Assembly: GCF_001625595.1 (NCBI RefSeq)
Contig: NZ_AUXT01000030.1
Coordinates: 1 to 39,118 of the forward strand
Source: Pseudoalteromonas luteoviolacea NCIMB 1942
GTDB taxonomy: Bacteria; Pseudomonadota; Gammaproteobacteria; Enterobacterales; Alteromonadaceae
Reading direction: 5' to 3'
Length of the DNA stretch: 39,118 bases
Of this stretch, positions 1 through 9,330 are shown in pieces; the first letter of the stretch is position 1, and every line of letters starts with the position of its first letter. Made by a program: the position numbers and the translations under genes. The notes under the pieces are model-generated. The model did not search any database and was not told the origin of the DNA. It saw nothing but the letters and a program-made list of their open reading frames with translations.

Positions 1-127
1 TGTTGTGATACCCGTGCCAGAAACTTGCGCAATATGCTCAAAATCACCATAGGTGTGGGTCGTTGTTAATCCAGAGGTGGTGTTCTTTAATTTTACACTT
101 GGAACTTGAATTCGGGGGTGTCTTCTT
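1..127 (-). other. Partial open frame at the left edge, unidentified
   Basis: On the minus strand a frame is open from about position 127 to the window edge and reads NTTSGLTTTHTYGDFEHIAQ in its middle. The composition looks protein-like. A TAA lies just upstream at about 128-130 and no ATG start is visible, so it may be an internal fragment of a decayed gene or chance. It lies downstream of the terminator that closes the DUF349 operon. I do not recognise the family. Confidence 0.25.
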
Positions 128-135
128 TAATTATG
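76..135. repeat. Two imperfect direct repeats ending in TTCTTTAATT
   Basis: GGTGGTGTTCTTTAATTTTA at 76-95 and GGGGGTGTCTTCTTTAATTA at 114-133 share a G-rich start and TTCTTTAATT about 38 bases apart. Close by, a perfect 7-bp hairpin (TTCGAGG 154-160, CCTCGAA 165-171) is followed by the motif CAGTTACACAGAATCTGTTA at 190-209, which resembles an insertion-sequence end. Together they suggest the edge or remnant of a mobile or repetitive element that continues left of the window. The element family is not established. Confidence 0.35.
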
Positions 136-264
136 AGTCGTTTTATTATCGAGTTCGAGGAACGCCTCGAAAGACATATCAACTAAATGGCAGTTACACA
201 GAATCTGTTACAGGGTCCCTTTCAACGATAAAAATGACTTGGGGTGCGCGCTCAAAGCATATTA

Positions 265-287
265 AAAAAGGCCCCTTGGGCCTTTTT
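265..287 (-). terminator. Rho-independent terminator after the DUF349 gene
   Basis: AAAAAGGCCC (265-274), loop CTT and GGGCCTTTTT (278-287) form a 10-bp perfect stem with A and T runs on both sides, so it could work in both directions. It begins only 8 bases past the stop of the DUF349 gene. Confidence 0.85.
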
Positions 288-294
288 CATTCTC

Positions 295-2979
295 TTATGC
301 ATTTAGCACTTTCAGTAAGCGTTCACAGCTGAAATCTGCGCCTTCCGTTTTTGCCTGTGCCAAGTAACATACTAGATAAAAATCCAACTTATGAGACTCA
401 CCTTGAAGCTTTTCATCTAGAAGGGCAACTTGTTCTACCATTCTTGTCTGCTGTTCACCCTCCGGTGATTCGACATTGGTGAGGATCTCTAACCTTAAGA
501 GTAGGCTGTCTGCACTCAAACCAAGTACGTTTTTACCTTGCCAATAATCCGGAATATCATTGCCTTGTTCAACGGCACTGACAAGTTCAGTAAACTTTTC
601 TCTATTTAAAGTAGAAAATAGCTCGTTTAACTTTTTGCTGACCTGCTCGAGTAGCGCCTTCTTGACCTTGCTTAAACCACCAAGTACCTCTAGTGTGCTG
701 ATTTGCGCCTGCAATTGGCTCAATTCAGACTGTGTTTTAGCTTCAATCACGGCACTATCAAAGTTTGCAAGGTTCTGCCTCTGCTCAGCTTCTAGCTCTG
801 CATTCTCTCGCTTTTGTTTAGCCACCAGCTCTTCTCGCTTAGCAAACACAGCATCATTGTGCTTTCTAAATGTTTGCCACAGCACATGTTCACTCTTACT
901 GCCAGCAAAACCAATGCCTTGCCACTGTTTTTGCAACGTTTTGAGAACTTCACATGCATCAGCAACATTGTCATTGTCAATTTGCGCCTTCGCTTCATCA
1001 ACCAACGATTGCTTTTGCTGAGCATTGTCTTGATGGTGCGACTTTAAGCGCTCATTAATCGCTGCATAAGCTGAACGATACTTGCCATTTAGGGCTTGAT
1101 AGGATTGAGCATCTAAGCTACCCGCACTTCGCCACTGCTTATTAACACGGTTATACTGGCTTTCTAACTTGCGCCAAGCGCCCTCTTCGTCAACAGAAAA
1201 ACCCGCAAGTTCTTGCATTTCAACAATGAGCTTTTCTCTGTGTGCAATAACTTTTTTACGCGCATCTTCTTGTTCTGCAAAGAATGTACGACATGGTGCA
1301 AATAGCAGCTCTATTTTTTCATCAAACAGCTTAGCTTGCTGCTTTTCTTCTTCGCTTTCTATACGACCGAGTTCATTCCAACGCACACGCAACATTTTTA
1401 CATCTGCTGCGCGGGTTTTAGGATCAATATCTGACTCACCTAACTTTTCATCTAGCTGATCGAGTAACTCAGTGCGTTTAGGTTCCGAAGCATAGCGCTG
1501 CCAGTCCTTCACTTCAGCCAACTGAGATTGTAATGACTCTTGCTGCTTTGCGACTTGCTCTTTGTGACCTTCAGTAAGTTGCTCGTAACTTTCCGTAAAT
1601 CCGTTGAATACACCAAATGCAATATTAAAGCGCCCTTGCTCAATGAGCCTTTGCACATCACGTGCTTTTTTACGTGCTTCTTTAAGCAATTGCTGTTGCT
1701 TATCAACCAATGGCTTCATCGCAGATAAGAATGATTTTGAGACCTCTCCAAGCTCACTTTTTGCTTGCTGTTTCAATTCATAAGGCAAGTGTTTTAATGC
1801 ATTGTTGCACACTTGATATGCACGCTTTTGCTCAACAAGCAGGTTGTCCAATTGAGCAATATCATCGCTTGCTTCAATTTTCGCTAAAACTTCTAAAGAC
1901 GACTGAAACTCTTTTCTAGCTGCAATCATTTCTGGAAGCTGACCCAATACCTTATCGAGTTCTTTTAATTGATTGAAAAATGGCTGCAATTCGCGGCTTT
2001 CTCGGTAATCAGACTCTTCCAAACGCTTAGCTAATTGTGTAAATTGATCTTGCAAAGACGATTGTGACTCAACATCTAATTTCTTAACGGCATCAGTGAG
2101 CACCGACTCGAACTCGTTGCACTGAGCTTCGATTGACTCAACGGCTTGACGTTTGTCTTCTTGCGCTTTTTGCTCGGCCAATTTTTCTTCATGTTGTGCT
2201 TTAAGTTTAGCAATATGTAAAGTGAGCTTTTCCGTTAACTTTTCATATTTACCTGATTGCGTAGCAAGTGTTTCTTCATCTAGCCACTTTAAGTCCAACG
2301 ATTGCCATTGCAGGCTTAGCTCTTTAAATTGCGTATCGACTATTTGATAGTCTAGCTTTTCTCGCAGCGCATTAAACTTCGCCAAAACCAGCTTAACTTG
2401 CTCAGCAACTTGCTTAGGCATAACCTTAGCGAGCCTAGCCGTTTCTAAATGCGCGTCAATTTGCGCTTTAGCGTCGCCTGATGCACTTTTCAATACCTGT
2501 TTTGTTAACTCGTATTGGAAAATCAAGTCTAAAAGCGCCACCTGCAAAGGCTCATCGCCTTCTTTAAACGCTTTTTCAATTAATTTCGCATTCGCAATTC
2601 TTTTTAACAGTTTAACTCTTTGAGCCAAGGCTATATCTGAAAAAGCCAGCTTTTCTAAAGTTTTTACTGGTGCATATCGGTCAATATATTCTTCTCTAAT
2701 TTCATTGCTCAGCATTTTCGAGCCAGATAGCACGGCTTGGTTGATGTGCTGCTCCGCAACCTCTTTTAGCGCTTGGTCTTGTTTGTAAACCTTCCACCAC
2801 AAGCCTAAGTCGTCAATTTTGTTAAGGACTTTTTTTCTTATTTGTATCGAGTCGTCTTCTAGTGCCAGCGTAGTAAGTGTTTCCGCATCCTTGGTTATAT
2901 CTAATTTATCCACCGCCGCTAAACGCACTTGCGCTTTAGGGTGCTTCCATTTAGGTGTAAATAAGTGTTTAAAGATCAT
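295..2979 (-). CDS. DUF349 domain-containing coiled-coil protein
   Basis: A large cytosolic protein of 894 residues with no signal peptide or membrane segment. The N-terminus (about 1-120) has a HEAT-like feel, with repeated 'VRLAAVDKL' and 'IQIRKKVLNKI' helices. The rest is highly charged, Gln/Glu/Lys-rich helix and coiled coil. Repeated W-x(n)-W units with bulky helices around residues 490-570, 600-650 and 680-730 (for example WQRYASEP, WNELGR, WRKLESQYNRVNKQW, WQGIGF) match the DUF349 repeat. The biochemical role of this family is not known to me. It is the last gene of an operon: the upstream yeaC-like frame overlaps it by 11 bases, and a strong terminator follows. The length is in the range of gammaproteobacterial DUF349 proteins. 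The family call is firm; the function is unknown. Confidence 0.85.
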   Translation of the reverse strand: MIFKHLFTPKWKHPKAQVRLAAVDKLDITKDAETLTTLALEDDSIQIRKKVLNKIDDLGLWWKVYKQDQALKEVAEQHINQAVLSGSKMLSNEIREEYIDRYAPVKTLEKLAFSDIALAQRVKLLKRIANAKLIEKAFKEGDEPLQVALLDLIFQYELTKQVLKSASGDAKAQIDAHLETARLAKVMPKQVAEQVKLVLAKFNALREKLDYQIVDTQFKELSLQWQSLDLKWLDEETLATQSGKYEKLTEKLTLHIAKLKAQHEEKLAEQKAQEDKRQAVESIEAQCNEFESVLTDAVKKLDVESQSSLQDQFTQLAKRLEESDYRESRELQPFFNQLKELDKVLGQLPEMIAARKEFQSSLEVLAKIEASDDIAQLDNLLVEQKRAYQVCNNALKHLPYELKQQAKSELGEVSKSFLSAMKPLVDKQQQLLKEARKKARDVQRLIEQGRFNIAFGVFNGFTESYEQLTEGHKEQVAKQQESLQSQLAEVKDWQRYASEPKRTELLDQLDEKLGESDIDPKTRAADVKMLRVRWNELGRIESEEEKQQAKLFDEKIELLFAPCRTFFAEQEDARKKVIAHREKLIVEMQELAGFSVDEEGAWRKLESQYNRVNKQWRSAGSLDAQSYQALNGKYRSAYAAINERLKSHHQDNAQQKQSLVDEAKAQIDNDNVADACEVLKTLQKQWQGIGFAGSKSEHVLWQTFRKHNDAVFAKREELVAKQKRENAELEAEQRQNLANFDSAVIEAKTQSELSQLQAQISTLEVLGGLSKVKKALLEQVSKKLNELFSTLNREKFTELVSAVEQGNDIPDYWQGKNVLGLSADSLLLRLEILTNVESPEGEQQTRMVEQVALLDEKLQGESHKLDFYLVCYLAQAKTEGADFSCERLLKVLNA

Positions 2980-3256
2980 TTTCAGTGAACCTAGCTATTT
3001 CGTTTTCTGCTTTAAATTCTTTTTGCAATTCTCGTTTTGACTTCTGAACCATTTCACCGTCTTCATTAATTGTAAATTGCTCATTCGACTTTGCCACTTT
3101 GGCTTGATACAACATGACGAGTTGAACAGTCTGCTCTTTTTGTGCCTCAGTTAATTCAGTGCCATCAGGCCAACGACCTGTCGATGCACCATATTGCAAG
3201 CGCTCAAATAATTCTGGGGTAATACTACTTACCAAATTTTCTACATTCATCGTCAC
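2969..3256 (-). CDS. yeaC: YeaC family protein (DUF1315)
   Basis: A small soluble protein of 95 residues. The core 'ITPELFERLQYGASTGRWPDG' followed by 'LTEAQKEQTVQLVMLYQ' is the DUF1315/YeaC signature; no biochemical function is established. The frame opens with GTG at 3256, sharing GTGA with the stop of the zinc-ribbon gene. An ATG two codons later (3250) is an equally plausible start, and neither has a strong Shine-Dalgarno. The 3' end overlaps the DUF349 gene by 11 bases, so the three genes are probably translationally coupled. Confidence 0.85.
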   Translation of the reverse strand: MTMNVENLVSSITPELFERLQYGASTGRWPDGTELTEAQKEQTVQLVMLYQAKVAKSNEQFTINEDGEMVQKSKRELQKEFKAENEIARFTENDL

Positions 3257-3579
3257 TTTTTCTTTTTCAAAATTACTAAGATCACACGATTAACTAAATA
3301 CCAAACCATACCTATCCCGATGGCTGATTTAGCACCGTACATCTCTATGCTGCCCTCAACTGGGTGTTGCCAGTACATATATAAAAAGCCACCTAAGAAT
3401 AAAATCAGAGCTAAAAAAGAGTAGTTCATAATGCTCTGCTGTTTCTTTATACGTTTTCTCACAGATAAACGACGTAATTCGTCATCGCTTACTTTGCCAA
3501 TTTCTACATCACAATGAGGGCAAACTGTATGCTTAGAAGAAATCGATTTATTACAACTGGGGCATTGGGCAATTGCCAT
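3253..3579 (-). CDS. Zinc-ribbon membrane protein, hypothetical
   Basis: A protein of 108 residues. Two CxxC pairs near the N-terminus (CPSCNK at 6-11 and CPHCD at 20-24) form a predicted cytoplasmic zinc ribbon. It is followed by a charged linker (RRLSVRKRIKKQQ), one hydrophobic segment at about 52-69 (YSFLALILFLGGFLYMYW) and a second at about 86-103 ending in KKKK. The start ATG at 3577-3579 has GGAGT about 11 bases upstream. It is the first gene of the operon with yeaC and the DUF349 gene. I see no named family; a membrane-associated zinc-binding protein is as far as the sequence allows. Confidence 0.75.
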   Translation of the reverse strand: MAIAQCPSCNKSISSKHTVCPHCDVEIGKVSDDELRRLSVRKRIKKQQSIMNYSFLALILFLGGFLYMYWQHPVEGSIEMYGAKSAIGIGMVWYLVNRVILVILKKKK

Positions 3580-3593
3580 ACTCTAGTTACTCC

Positions 3594-3623
3594 GAATAAA
3601 AAATAAGGCGCCAGATGGCGCCC
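3594..3623 (-). terminator. Terminator after the AGCS symporter gene
   Basis: GGCGCC (3607-3612), loop AGAT and GGCGCC (3617-3622) form a G+C-rich stem. On the minus strand it is followed by TTATTTTTTAT, typical of intrinsic termination. It separates the symporter gene from the zinc-ribbon operon. Confidence 0.8.
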
Positions 3624-3651
3624 TATTCTACTTGGTTTAAGCTAGTTTGTC

Positions 3652-5364
3652 TTACTGCATATCGCGAGATTTATCGATTTTATCGTCTCCAGAAGCTTGA
3701 CCTTTTTCTTTTTCAAACTTTTCCCAATAATCATCAACAGTTTCTTTCATTTCTTTTCTCAAAACCATAATGCCAAACAGGTTGGGTAAGGTCATCACAA
3801 CGATACCTACAGCTGCTAACTTCCATATCAATGTCGTATCTGCGAAAGACGCCCAAAAGAAGCCTGCGACATAAAATACACGATATGGCATAACCGAACG
3901 TGGCCCCAACAAGTAAGTCATTGCACGGTCTCCATAGTAAGACCACGCGATTGCAGTAGAAAATGCAAATAACAATAAACCAATAGAGACAATGTATTTT
4001 CCACTGTCACCGAAGAAGCCGCGTGTAAATGCTTTGGTCGTCAACTCAGCCGAATGCACCAAAGACTTTCCATGCACGGTGATGCTAGGATCTACTGGTG
4101 TACCACTTTCAACTTGAACCGTACCAGTATATTGATGTTCATCCGAAATACCGAAACGGATATCTTCACCAATCGAGCGAGAATGCAGTACTGTAAAGTC
4201 TTTATTAACCGCGATACCCTGAACAACCTGAATCGCACCGCTATACTCTTCAACTTGATGATCAGAATAACCATTCAAATACTTGTATAACTGCTCTCTA
4301 TCGGCTTCATTTGCTTCGTCATAGTTACCTTTAATAAAGGTCATGCCAGAACGCTCAAACTCTGTATCAAACTTCTCAGTCCAAACACCCGATGACAAAA
4401 TAACAAGACCAGTCAACGTACAAATAATAATGGTGTCAATGAACGGTTCTAATATAGATACCATCCCCTCTGACACTGGTTCATCTGCCTTTGCCGACGC
4501 ATGCGCAATCGGTGCAGAACCTTGACCTGCTTCGTTAGAAAATAGACCTCGGTTTACACCACGATTAAAGGCGTAGGCAAAAGAAGCCCCTAAGAAACCA
4601 CCAGCGGCAGCAGAGCCAGAAAATGCATTCGTGAATACTGATACGAACGAAGGTACGATATTTTCAATGTTATAGAAAATAACCGCAAAAGCACCAAATA
4701 TATAAACAGCAGCCATCACAGGCACAACTTTAGACGTAATTGCAGCGATGCGTTTAATGCCACCCAGAATAACTAGTGCAAGTAAAATTGATAAAACAGC
4801 ACCTGTGGCCATTCTTTCGAAGCCAAACGTCGCTTCCATACCTTGTGCAATATTATTGATCTGAGGCAAGCTACCTGTACCGAATGAGCTGATCACAGTT
4901 GCAACAGCAAAAAGAACCGCTAGCCACTTCATGTTTAAGCGTCTGTCCATATAATACATAGGACCGCCCGCCATAGTGCCATCGGCTGTTTTAACACGGT
5001 ATTTATGAGACAGTGTTACTTCCACAAATTTGGTTGTCATACCAAAGAATGCCGTCATCCACATCCAAAATAACGCAGCTGGGCCACCGATTGAAATTGC
5101 CAGCGCAACCCCACCAATATTACCTGTACCAACCGTGCCAGATAATGCCGTAGACAGCGCTTGGAAATGCGTTGTATCACCTTCGTGTGTATTCTTATCG
5201 TACTTACCCGTCACAACGCGACAAGCATGTTTAAAATAACGAATTTGCGGGAACTTTAAGTACACCGTAAAAAAGAAACCCACCCCCAATAATACATATG
5301 GAAACCACCACGAGCCTCCAAGCATGGCATCTAGGCTATCAAGAAAACTTCCTAATACGTCCAC
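3652..5364 (-). CDS. Alanine/glycine:cation symporter, AGCS family
   Basis: An inner-membrane carrier that would import alanine or glycine with Na+ (substrate inferred from the family). It has many hydrophobic helices and the family signature '[20 protein letters not shown]' followed by '[17 protein letters not shown]' at about residues 77-114, plus '[15 protein letters not shown]' near 270. At 570 residues it is longer than typical members (about 450-490). The extra length is a hydrophilic segment at about residues 335-440 inserted between transmembrane helices. The C-terminus is charged. The start is GTG at 5362-5364 with GAGG seven bases upstream. It is a single gene, with terminators on both sides. 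Confidence 0.9.
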   Translation of the reverse strand: MDVLGSFLDSLDAMLGGSWWFPYVLLGVGFFFTVYLKFPQIRYFKHACRVVTGKYDKNTHEGDTTHFQALSTALSGTVGTGNIGGVALAISIGGPAALFWMWMTAFFGMTTKFVEVTLSHKYRVKTADGTMAGGPMYYMDRRLNMKWLAVLFAVATVISSFGTGSLPQINNIAQGMEATFGFERMATGAVLSILLALVILGGIKRIAAITSKVVPVMAAVYIFGAFAVIFYNIENIVPSFVSVFTNAFSGSAAAGGFLGASFAYAFNRGVNRGLFSNEAGQGSAPIAHASAKADEPVSEGMVSILEPFIDTIIICTLTGLVILSSGVWTEKFDTEFERSGMTFIKGNYDEANEADREQLYKYLNGYSDHQVEEYSGAIQVVQGIAVNKDFTVLHSRSIGEDIRFGISDEHQYTGTVQVESGTPVDPSITVHGKSLVHSAELTTKAFTRGFFGDSGKYIVSIGLLLFAFSTAIAWSYYGDRAMTYLLGPRSVMPYRVFYVAGFFWASFADTTLIWKLAAVGIVVMTLPNLFGIMVLRKEMKETVDDYWEKFEKEKGQASGDDKIDKSRDMQ

Positions 5365-5401
5365 GGCACTTCCTCTTCTAGTTGTTGTTATATAAATAAA
5401 A

Positions 5402-5424
5402 AAGGCAACCCAATAGGCTGCCTT
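5402..5424 (-). terminator. Terminator between the M14 peptidase and symporter genes
   Basis: An imperfect stem AAGGCAACC / GGCTGCCTT (5402-5424, loop CAATA) is followed on the minus strand by a T-rich tract (TTTTTTATTTA). It lies just past the stop of the peptidase gene and upstream of the symporter start. Confidence 0.7.
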
Positions 5425-5432
5425 ACTGTTGA

Positions 5433-6560
5433 TTACCTTAGATTATCTACAACTTTCACAATTGCAGCTAATGTATCTTGTCCAAATTGGTATGAACGTC
5501 TATCAGACCAGCCATAGTGTGGATCTGGTAAGTCAGCATTATCTTTAAACGGCATTTCAATCGTGTAAGCCAATGCTTTAAACTCTTCACCTACAGCACA
5601 AGAAGCTACTGTCAAATTAGCTTGACCTGGTTCATCTTTAGGGTATCCATAAACGTCTTGGAAATCAGGCGTGATAGTCAGAAGCGCATCTTTGAACTGG
5701 TTTTCAAGACTTGCTAAACGCGCATCATAGCTTGGGATACCTTCACTACCTGCAACAAAGTTATAAGGCAGCGCCTCATCACCATGAATATCTAAGTACA
5801 TATCCAAGTCTACTGCACGCATTTTTTCTAGCACGTAATAAACCTCAGGCGAATTTTCGATACTCGGCGTTTGCCATTCACGGTTTAGGTTTACACCATT
5901 GGCATTCGTTCGTAGGTGCCCTCTCACACTACCATCCGGATTCATATTGGGTACAATGTAGAACACCGCTTTTGACAACAATGCGGCTGCATGAGGGTCT
6001 TCATCGTCAAGTAGCTTTTCTAATAGTCCTTCAACAAACCATTCAGCCATTGTTTCACCTGGGTGCTGGCGCGCAGTAATCCAAATTTTCTTTTTCGTTT
6101 CATTTGGCTCACCAACCACCAACAGACTAATGTCTCTGCCATCGATAGTTTCACCTAGCGTCTCAATCTGACATGCGTCGTGGCTTTGTGCTCTGTACAA
6201 TAAATCCAAGTGACGCTCGTAGCTATACGGTGCAAAGTAAGCAAAGAATGTATGGCTATACTCTGGTTCGAATTCAATGACTAACTGGCCATCTTTGCAC
6301 GTGGTTGGAACTCTGAACCACGTTTGTCTGTCATATGAGGCTACAGCCTGATAATCATCCCACCCTTCTGGGTAAGCAGATTCAGCTAACTTATTGATAT
6401 GTAATTTGTGCTCGACAAAAGGCGTTGACTCTAGTCGAAAGTGAAACCATTGAAAGAAGTCAGAGTTGTTGTCTTTGTTGATTTCAAGCTGTATATCGTG
6501 AGGCTGCTCAGCCGAAATTACCTTGATATTACCGCTGTCAAAATTACTTGAGATTCTCAT
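5433..6560 (-). CDS. M14 family zinc carboxypeptidase, CCP-like
   Basis: A metallocarboxypeptidase of the cytosolic (CCP/AGBL-like) M14 branch. An N-terminal beta domain (about 1-110, beginning [11 protein letters not shown]) precedes the catalytic domain. Zinc ligands are visible: HPGE in '[13 protein letters not shown]' and the later His in '[14 protein letters not shown]'. Other M14 features are '[16 protein letters not shown]', 'GVNLNREW' and the catalytic Glu in '[10 protein letters not shown]'. There is no signal peptide, so it is probably cytoplasmic. I chose the ATG at 6558-6560 (375 residues) because AGGG lies five bases upstream; an ATG 15 bases earlier at 6575 has no ribosome-binding site. 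The physiological substrate in bacteria is not known. Confidence 0.88.
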   Translation of the reverse strand: MRISSNFDSGNIKVISAEQPHDIQLEINKDNNSDFFQWFHFRLESTPFVEHKLHINKLAESAYPEGWDDYQAVASYDRQTWFRVPTTCKDGQLVIEFEPEYSHTFFAYFAPYSYERHLDLLYRAQSHDACQIETLGETIDGRDISLLVVGEPNETKKKIWITARQHPGETMAEWFVEGLLEKLLDDEDPHAAALLSKAVFYIVPNMNPDGSVRGHLRTNANGVNLNREWQTPSIENSPEVYYVLEKMRAVDLDMYLDIHGDEALPYNFVAGSEGIPSYDARLASLENQFKDALLTITPDFQDVYGYPKDEPGQANLTVASCAVGEEFKALAYTIEMPFKDNADLPDPHYGWSDRRSYQFGQDTLAAIVKVVDNLR

Positions 6561-6696
6561 ATTTACCCTAATCATTTGGCAAGATTATTGCCTTAATATT
6601 GCCTACTTTTAGCAAAACAACGAATTGTTATTCATGTTAGCTAGATGTAGCTAAAAACTGTAAAAATCCTAACACACATGACGCCGATCAAAAACT

Positions 6697-6725
6697 AAAA
6701 AAGCCAGCAAATGCTGGCTTTTTTA
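6697..6725 (-). terminator. Terminator after gap
   Basis: AAGCCAGC (6701-6708), loop AAAT and GCTGGCTT (6713-6720) form a perfect stem. It has A residues on the left and a T run on the right, so it can serve both strands. It lies 20 bases past the gap stop codon. Confidence 0.85.
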
Positions 6726-6740
6726 ATGGTCATACCTTTA

Positions 6741-8183
6741 TTAAGGTAGACTTGGGAAAGCTACTTCAGCCATGTCACGCATTACACGTACAACCTGACA
6801 GCTATAACCGAACTCGTTATCGTACCAAACGTATAGTACAACGCGATCGCCATCTACGATTGTTGCCTGAGAGTCAACAACCCCCGCGTAACGGCTGCCC
6901 ACTAAATCTGTAGATACGATTTCTGTAGACGCTGTATAGTCAATTTGGTCGCGCAGATCAGAATAAAGTGACGTTTCACGTAAGAACTCATTTAACTCTT
7001 CAGCGGTCGTCTCTGAACCTAAGTTCAAGTTAAGGATGGCCATTGATACGTTAGGCGTTGGTACACGGATTGCGTTACCTGTTAACTTACCTGCAAGTTC
7101 AGGAAGTGCTTTAGCTACAGCTTTCGCAGCACCAGTTGACGTGATTACCATGTTAAGTGCAGCACTGCGTCCACGACGCTCTGCTTTGTGATAGTTATCA
7201 ATTAAGTTTTGGTCGTTTGTGTAAGAATGAACAGTTTCAACGTGACCATTCTTAATGCCAAACTTGTCGTTAAGCGCTTTTAGTACTGGTGTAATTGCGT
7301 TAGTTGTACAGCTTGCTGCTGAAACAATTTTATCTTCACCTAGAATATCTACGTTGTTTACGCCGTATACGATGTTCTTGATGTCACCTTTAGCAGGTGC
7401 TGTAAGAAGTACTTTAGAAGCACCGATAGATTTAAGGTGTTTACCTAAACCATCTTCATCTTTCCAAACACCAGTGTTATCAACTACAAGTGCATTTTCG
7501 ATGCCGTATTTAGTGTAATCTACTTCTTCAGGTGAATTCGCGTAAATTACTTGAATGTAGTTACCATTTGCTTTGATTGCGCTCTTTTCATGGTCAACTG
7601 TAATTGAACCATCGAAAGGACCATGAATTGAATCACGACGCAATAAACTTGCACGCTTTTCTAAGTCACCGTCACGGCCACCGCGAACAACGATTGCACG
7701 AAGACGTAAATCAGCGTGAGAGCCGCCACGCTCAATAAGCAGGCGCGCTAATAAACGTCCAATACGGCCGAAACCGTACAGTACAACGTCACGAGGTTCT
7801 GGACGTGTACCTTTATTTAATAAGTCAGCAAGTTCACTGTTCAAATATTCTTCGATTGAACGGCCTTCGCCTGCATTTTTGTAGATATATGCATAAGCTA
7901 GCTTACCTAAATCGATGCGACCAGGTGCAAGCTCCATTTTGCTGATAGCTTCTAGGAATGGGAAGCTTTCACGAAGACGCAATTTAGTCTCTTCAAAACG
8001 TGCAACTGTTTTATGTGCTTTGATTACGTCAATTGTACTAGTGTTTACAAGTGGACGGCCATAAACAGCGATTTCAACACCTAGGTTACGGTATAAACGG
8101 CCAATGATAGGCTGCATATTTTCTGCGTAATCTTGGCGCTCTTGCCAGCTATTTTGATATTCTTGCTCGTGAGATAAGGTCAT
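6741..8183 (-). CDS. gap: Glyceraldehyde-3-phosphate dehydrogenase, long form
   Basis: Oxidises glyceraldehyde-3-phosphate to 1,3-bisphosphoglycerate with NAD(P)+ or runs the reverse reaction; cytoplasmic, glycolysis/gluconeogenesis. It has 480 residues, with an N-terminal helical extension of about 130 residues before the Rossmann motif 'VVLYGFGRIGRLLARL'. The active-site motif SAASCTTNAITP has its Cys at residue 292, followed by 'HSYTNDQNLIDNYHKAERRGR', 'NMVITSTGAAKA' and 'YDNEFGYSCQVVRVM'. The extended form occurs beside the short housekeeping GapA in several marine gammaproteobacteria; which direction it serves here cannot be told. The start ATG at 8183 has only a weak AGG upstream. It is monocistronic with its own terminator. 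Confidence 0.93.
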   Translation of the reverse strand: MTLSHEQEYQNSWQERQDYAENMQPIIGRLYRNLGVEIAVYGRPLVNTSTIDVIKAHKTVARFEETKLRLRESFPFLEAISKMELAPGRIDLGKLAYAYIYKNAGEGRSIEEYLNSELADLLNKGTRPEPRDVVLYGFGRIGRLLARLLIERGGSHADLRLRAIVVRGGRDGDLEKRASLLRRDSIHGPFDGSITVDHEKSAIKANGNYIQVIYANSPEEVDYTKYGIENALVVDNTGVWKDEDGLGKHLKSIGASKVLLTAPAKGDIKNIVYGVNNVDILGEDKIVSAASCTTNAITPVLKALNDKFGIKNGHVETVHSYTNDQNLIDNYHKAERRGRSAALNMVITSTGAAKAVAKALPELAGKLTGNAIRVPTPNVSMAILNLNLGSETTAEELNEFLRETSLYSDLRDQIDYTASTEIVSTDLVGSRYAGVVDSQATIVDGDRVVLYVWYDNEFGYSCQVVRVMRDMAEVAFPSLP

Positions 8184-8503
8184 TTTTTCTGCCTAATAAA
8201 CAATTTTTTGAACGGATAGCCCTGTTGGGCATCGCCATTCTAATTTAATCTGCAATTATTCTCCACTTTTACCTGACATTTCCTCAAGTTTCCAAAAAAG
8301 GTATAAGTCACACTATCATTTATTCACAGTACATAGTCAGCGTATTGAGTAATTGTTCAAGTTCTAAACTTCTCAATTCATAAAATAGTCGTACAAAGTT
8401 TCCTTTCTGGATTAAACTTAGAGAACATACTTATCTATGGGGCTGTTTCGAAAGATGCAAAAATGGTATGTTGTGCGCGTGTAAATATTATTTAGGATAA
8501 ACA
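8184..8503. other. Intergenic region between divergent gap and DUF2989 gene
   Basis: 320 AT-rich bases that must hold promoters for both flanking genes. I see no convincing -35/-10 pair, no strong hairpin and no open frame worth calling. On the plus side, TTTAGGATAAACA just before 8504 supplies a good Shine-Dalgarno (AGGA) for the lipoprotein gene. Confidence 0.5.
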
Positions 8504-9313
8504 ATGGCTAATAGATGGATGTTTTCTATTGTCAGTGCTTCATTGCTAACGTTAATGACCGGATGTGAGGAGCCTTTGACACTGGCTAAAGTATGTGATG
8601 AAACACCAGGTTTTTGTAGTGACCTAAATAAGGACAGCCATTGTAAAGAAGAACGCGCCGCGGTCATCCTCAGTCGCTATATCGAATACAAAGATCCTAT
8701 TGATGACAATAAATATGAGTTACTAAAGAAATTTGAAACGTACAATACATGTATTTCTTTAGCAGCTAAGATCGAGCACATAAAACTCAAAGAAAAAACC
8801 ACCTCTCGAGTTGAAGGACACCTTACGAGCTTAAAAGAGATGAACCGTATCTACCAAGAGACTCGCGGTTCTAACCACCCAGGGCTACTTTATTATCATT
8901 GGTCGAGGAACAATAGCCAATTTGCAATAAATAAGCTTCTGAGAATACAAGATGAAACGTATGTCAGGGACAACAGTGAAATCCAGATGTTCTTAGCGAC
9001 TTATTACGCAAAGTTTGATGATGATAAAACCATAGACCTGCTCTATCGAGTACTTGAACTCAACCAAGCCGGTGAAACACCTGATATTGAAGTCTACAAG
9101 GCACTGGTCAGCATTTTTTACAAACAAAAAAAGTATAAGCATGCCTATACTTTCGCCAGAATAGCGCAATTATCTGGCTTTGAAGCAGTAGACTTAATTG
9201 ATATAAAACACGAACTCACGGCAAGAGGCAGGAATATTAATGTTTTGGAACAACTCGCGTTAAAAACACGCGAGGAAATAGAAACAGGTAAGTTTCTATC
9301 TCCTAGAGGTTAA
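8504..9313 (+). CDS. DUF2989 family lipoprotein
   Basis: A lipoprotein of 269 residues. The N-terminus is a type II signal peptide ending in the lipobox LMTGC, so Cys21 would be lipidated. Asp is absent at +2 (CEEP), which favours outer-membrane sorting. The mature part has five more cysteines in its first half (VCDETPGFC, HCKEE, NTCISL) and a helical C-terminal half with TPR-like character ('FLATYYAKFDDDKTIDLLYRVLE', 'IEVYKALVSIFYKQKKYKHA'). It resembles the DUF2989 family of Vibrio and Alteromonadales; the function is unknown. AGGA lies about 7 bases before the ATG. Its 3' end is only 17 bases from the convergent mlaC-like gene. Confidence 0.75.
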   Translation: MANRWMFSIVSASLLTLMTGCEEPLTLAKVCDETPGFCSDLNKDSHCKEERAAVILSRYIEYKDPIDDNKYELLKKFETYNTCISLAAKIEHIKLKEKTTSRVEGHLTSLKEMNRIYQETRGSNHPGLLYYHWSRNNSQFAINKLLRIQDETYVRDNSEIQMFLATYYAKFDDDKTIDLLYRVLELNQAGETPDIEVYKALVSIFYKQKKYKHAYTFARIAQLSGFEAVDLIDIKHELTARGRNINVLEQLALKTREEIETGKFLSPRG

Positions 9314-9330
9314 ATCGGCTGTGCAAACGA

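Noticed and set aside
63..332. 89-codon plus-strand frame at the left end
   Set aside because: It runs through a strong terminator hairpin into the antisense of the DUF349 gene and resembles no protein family.
560..1047. Plus-strand frames of 153 and 77 codons inside the DUF349 gene
   Set aside because: They are antisense shadows of a well-supported coding sequence; low-complexity Ser/Cys/Leu composition and no ribosome-binding site.
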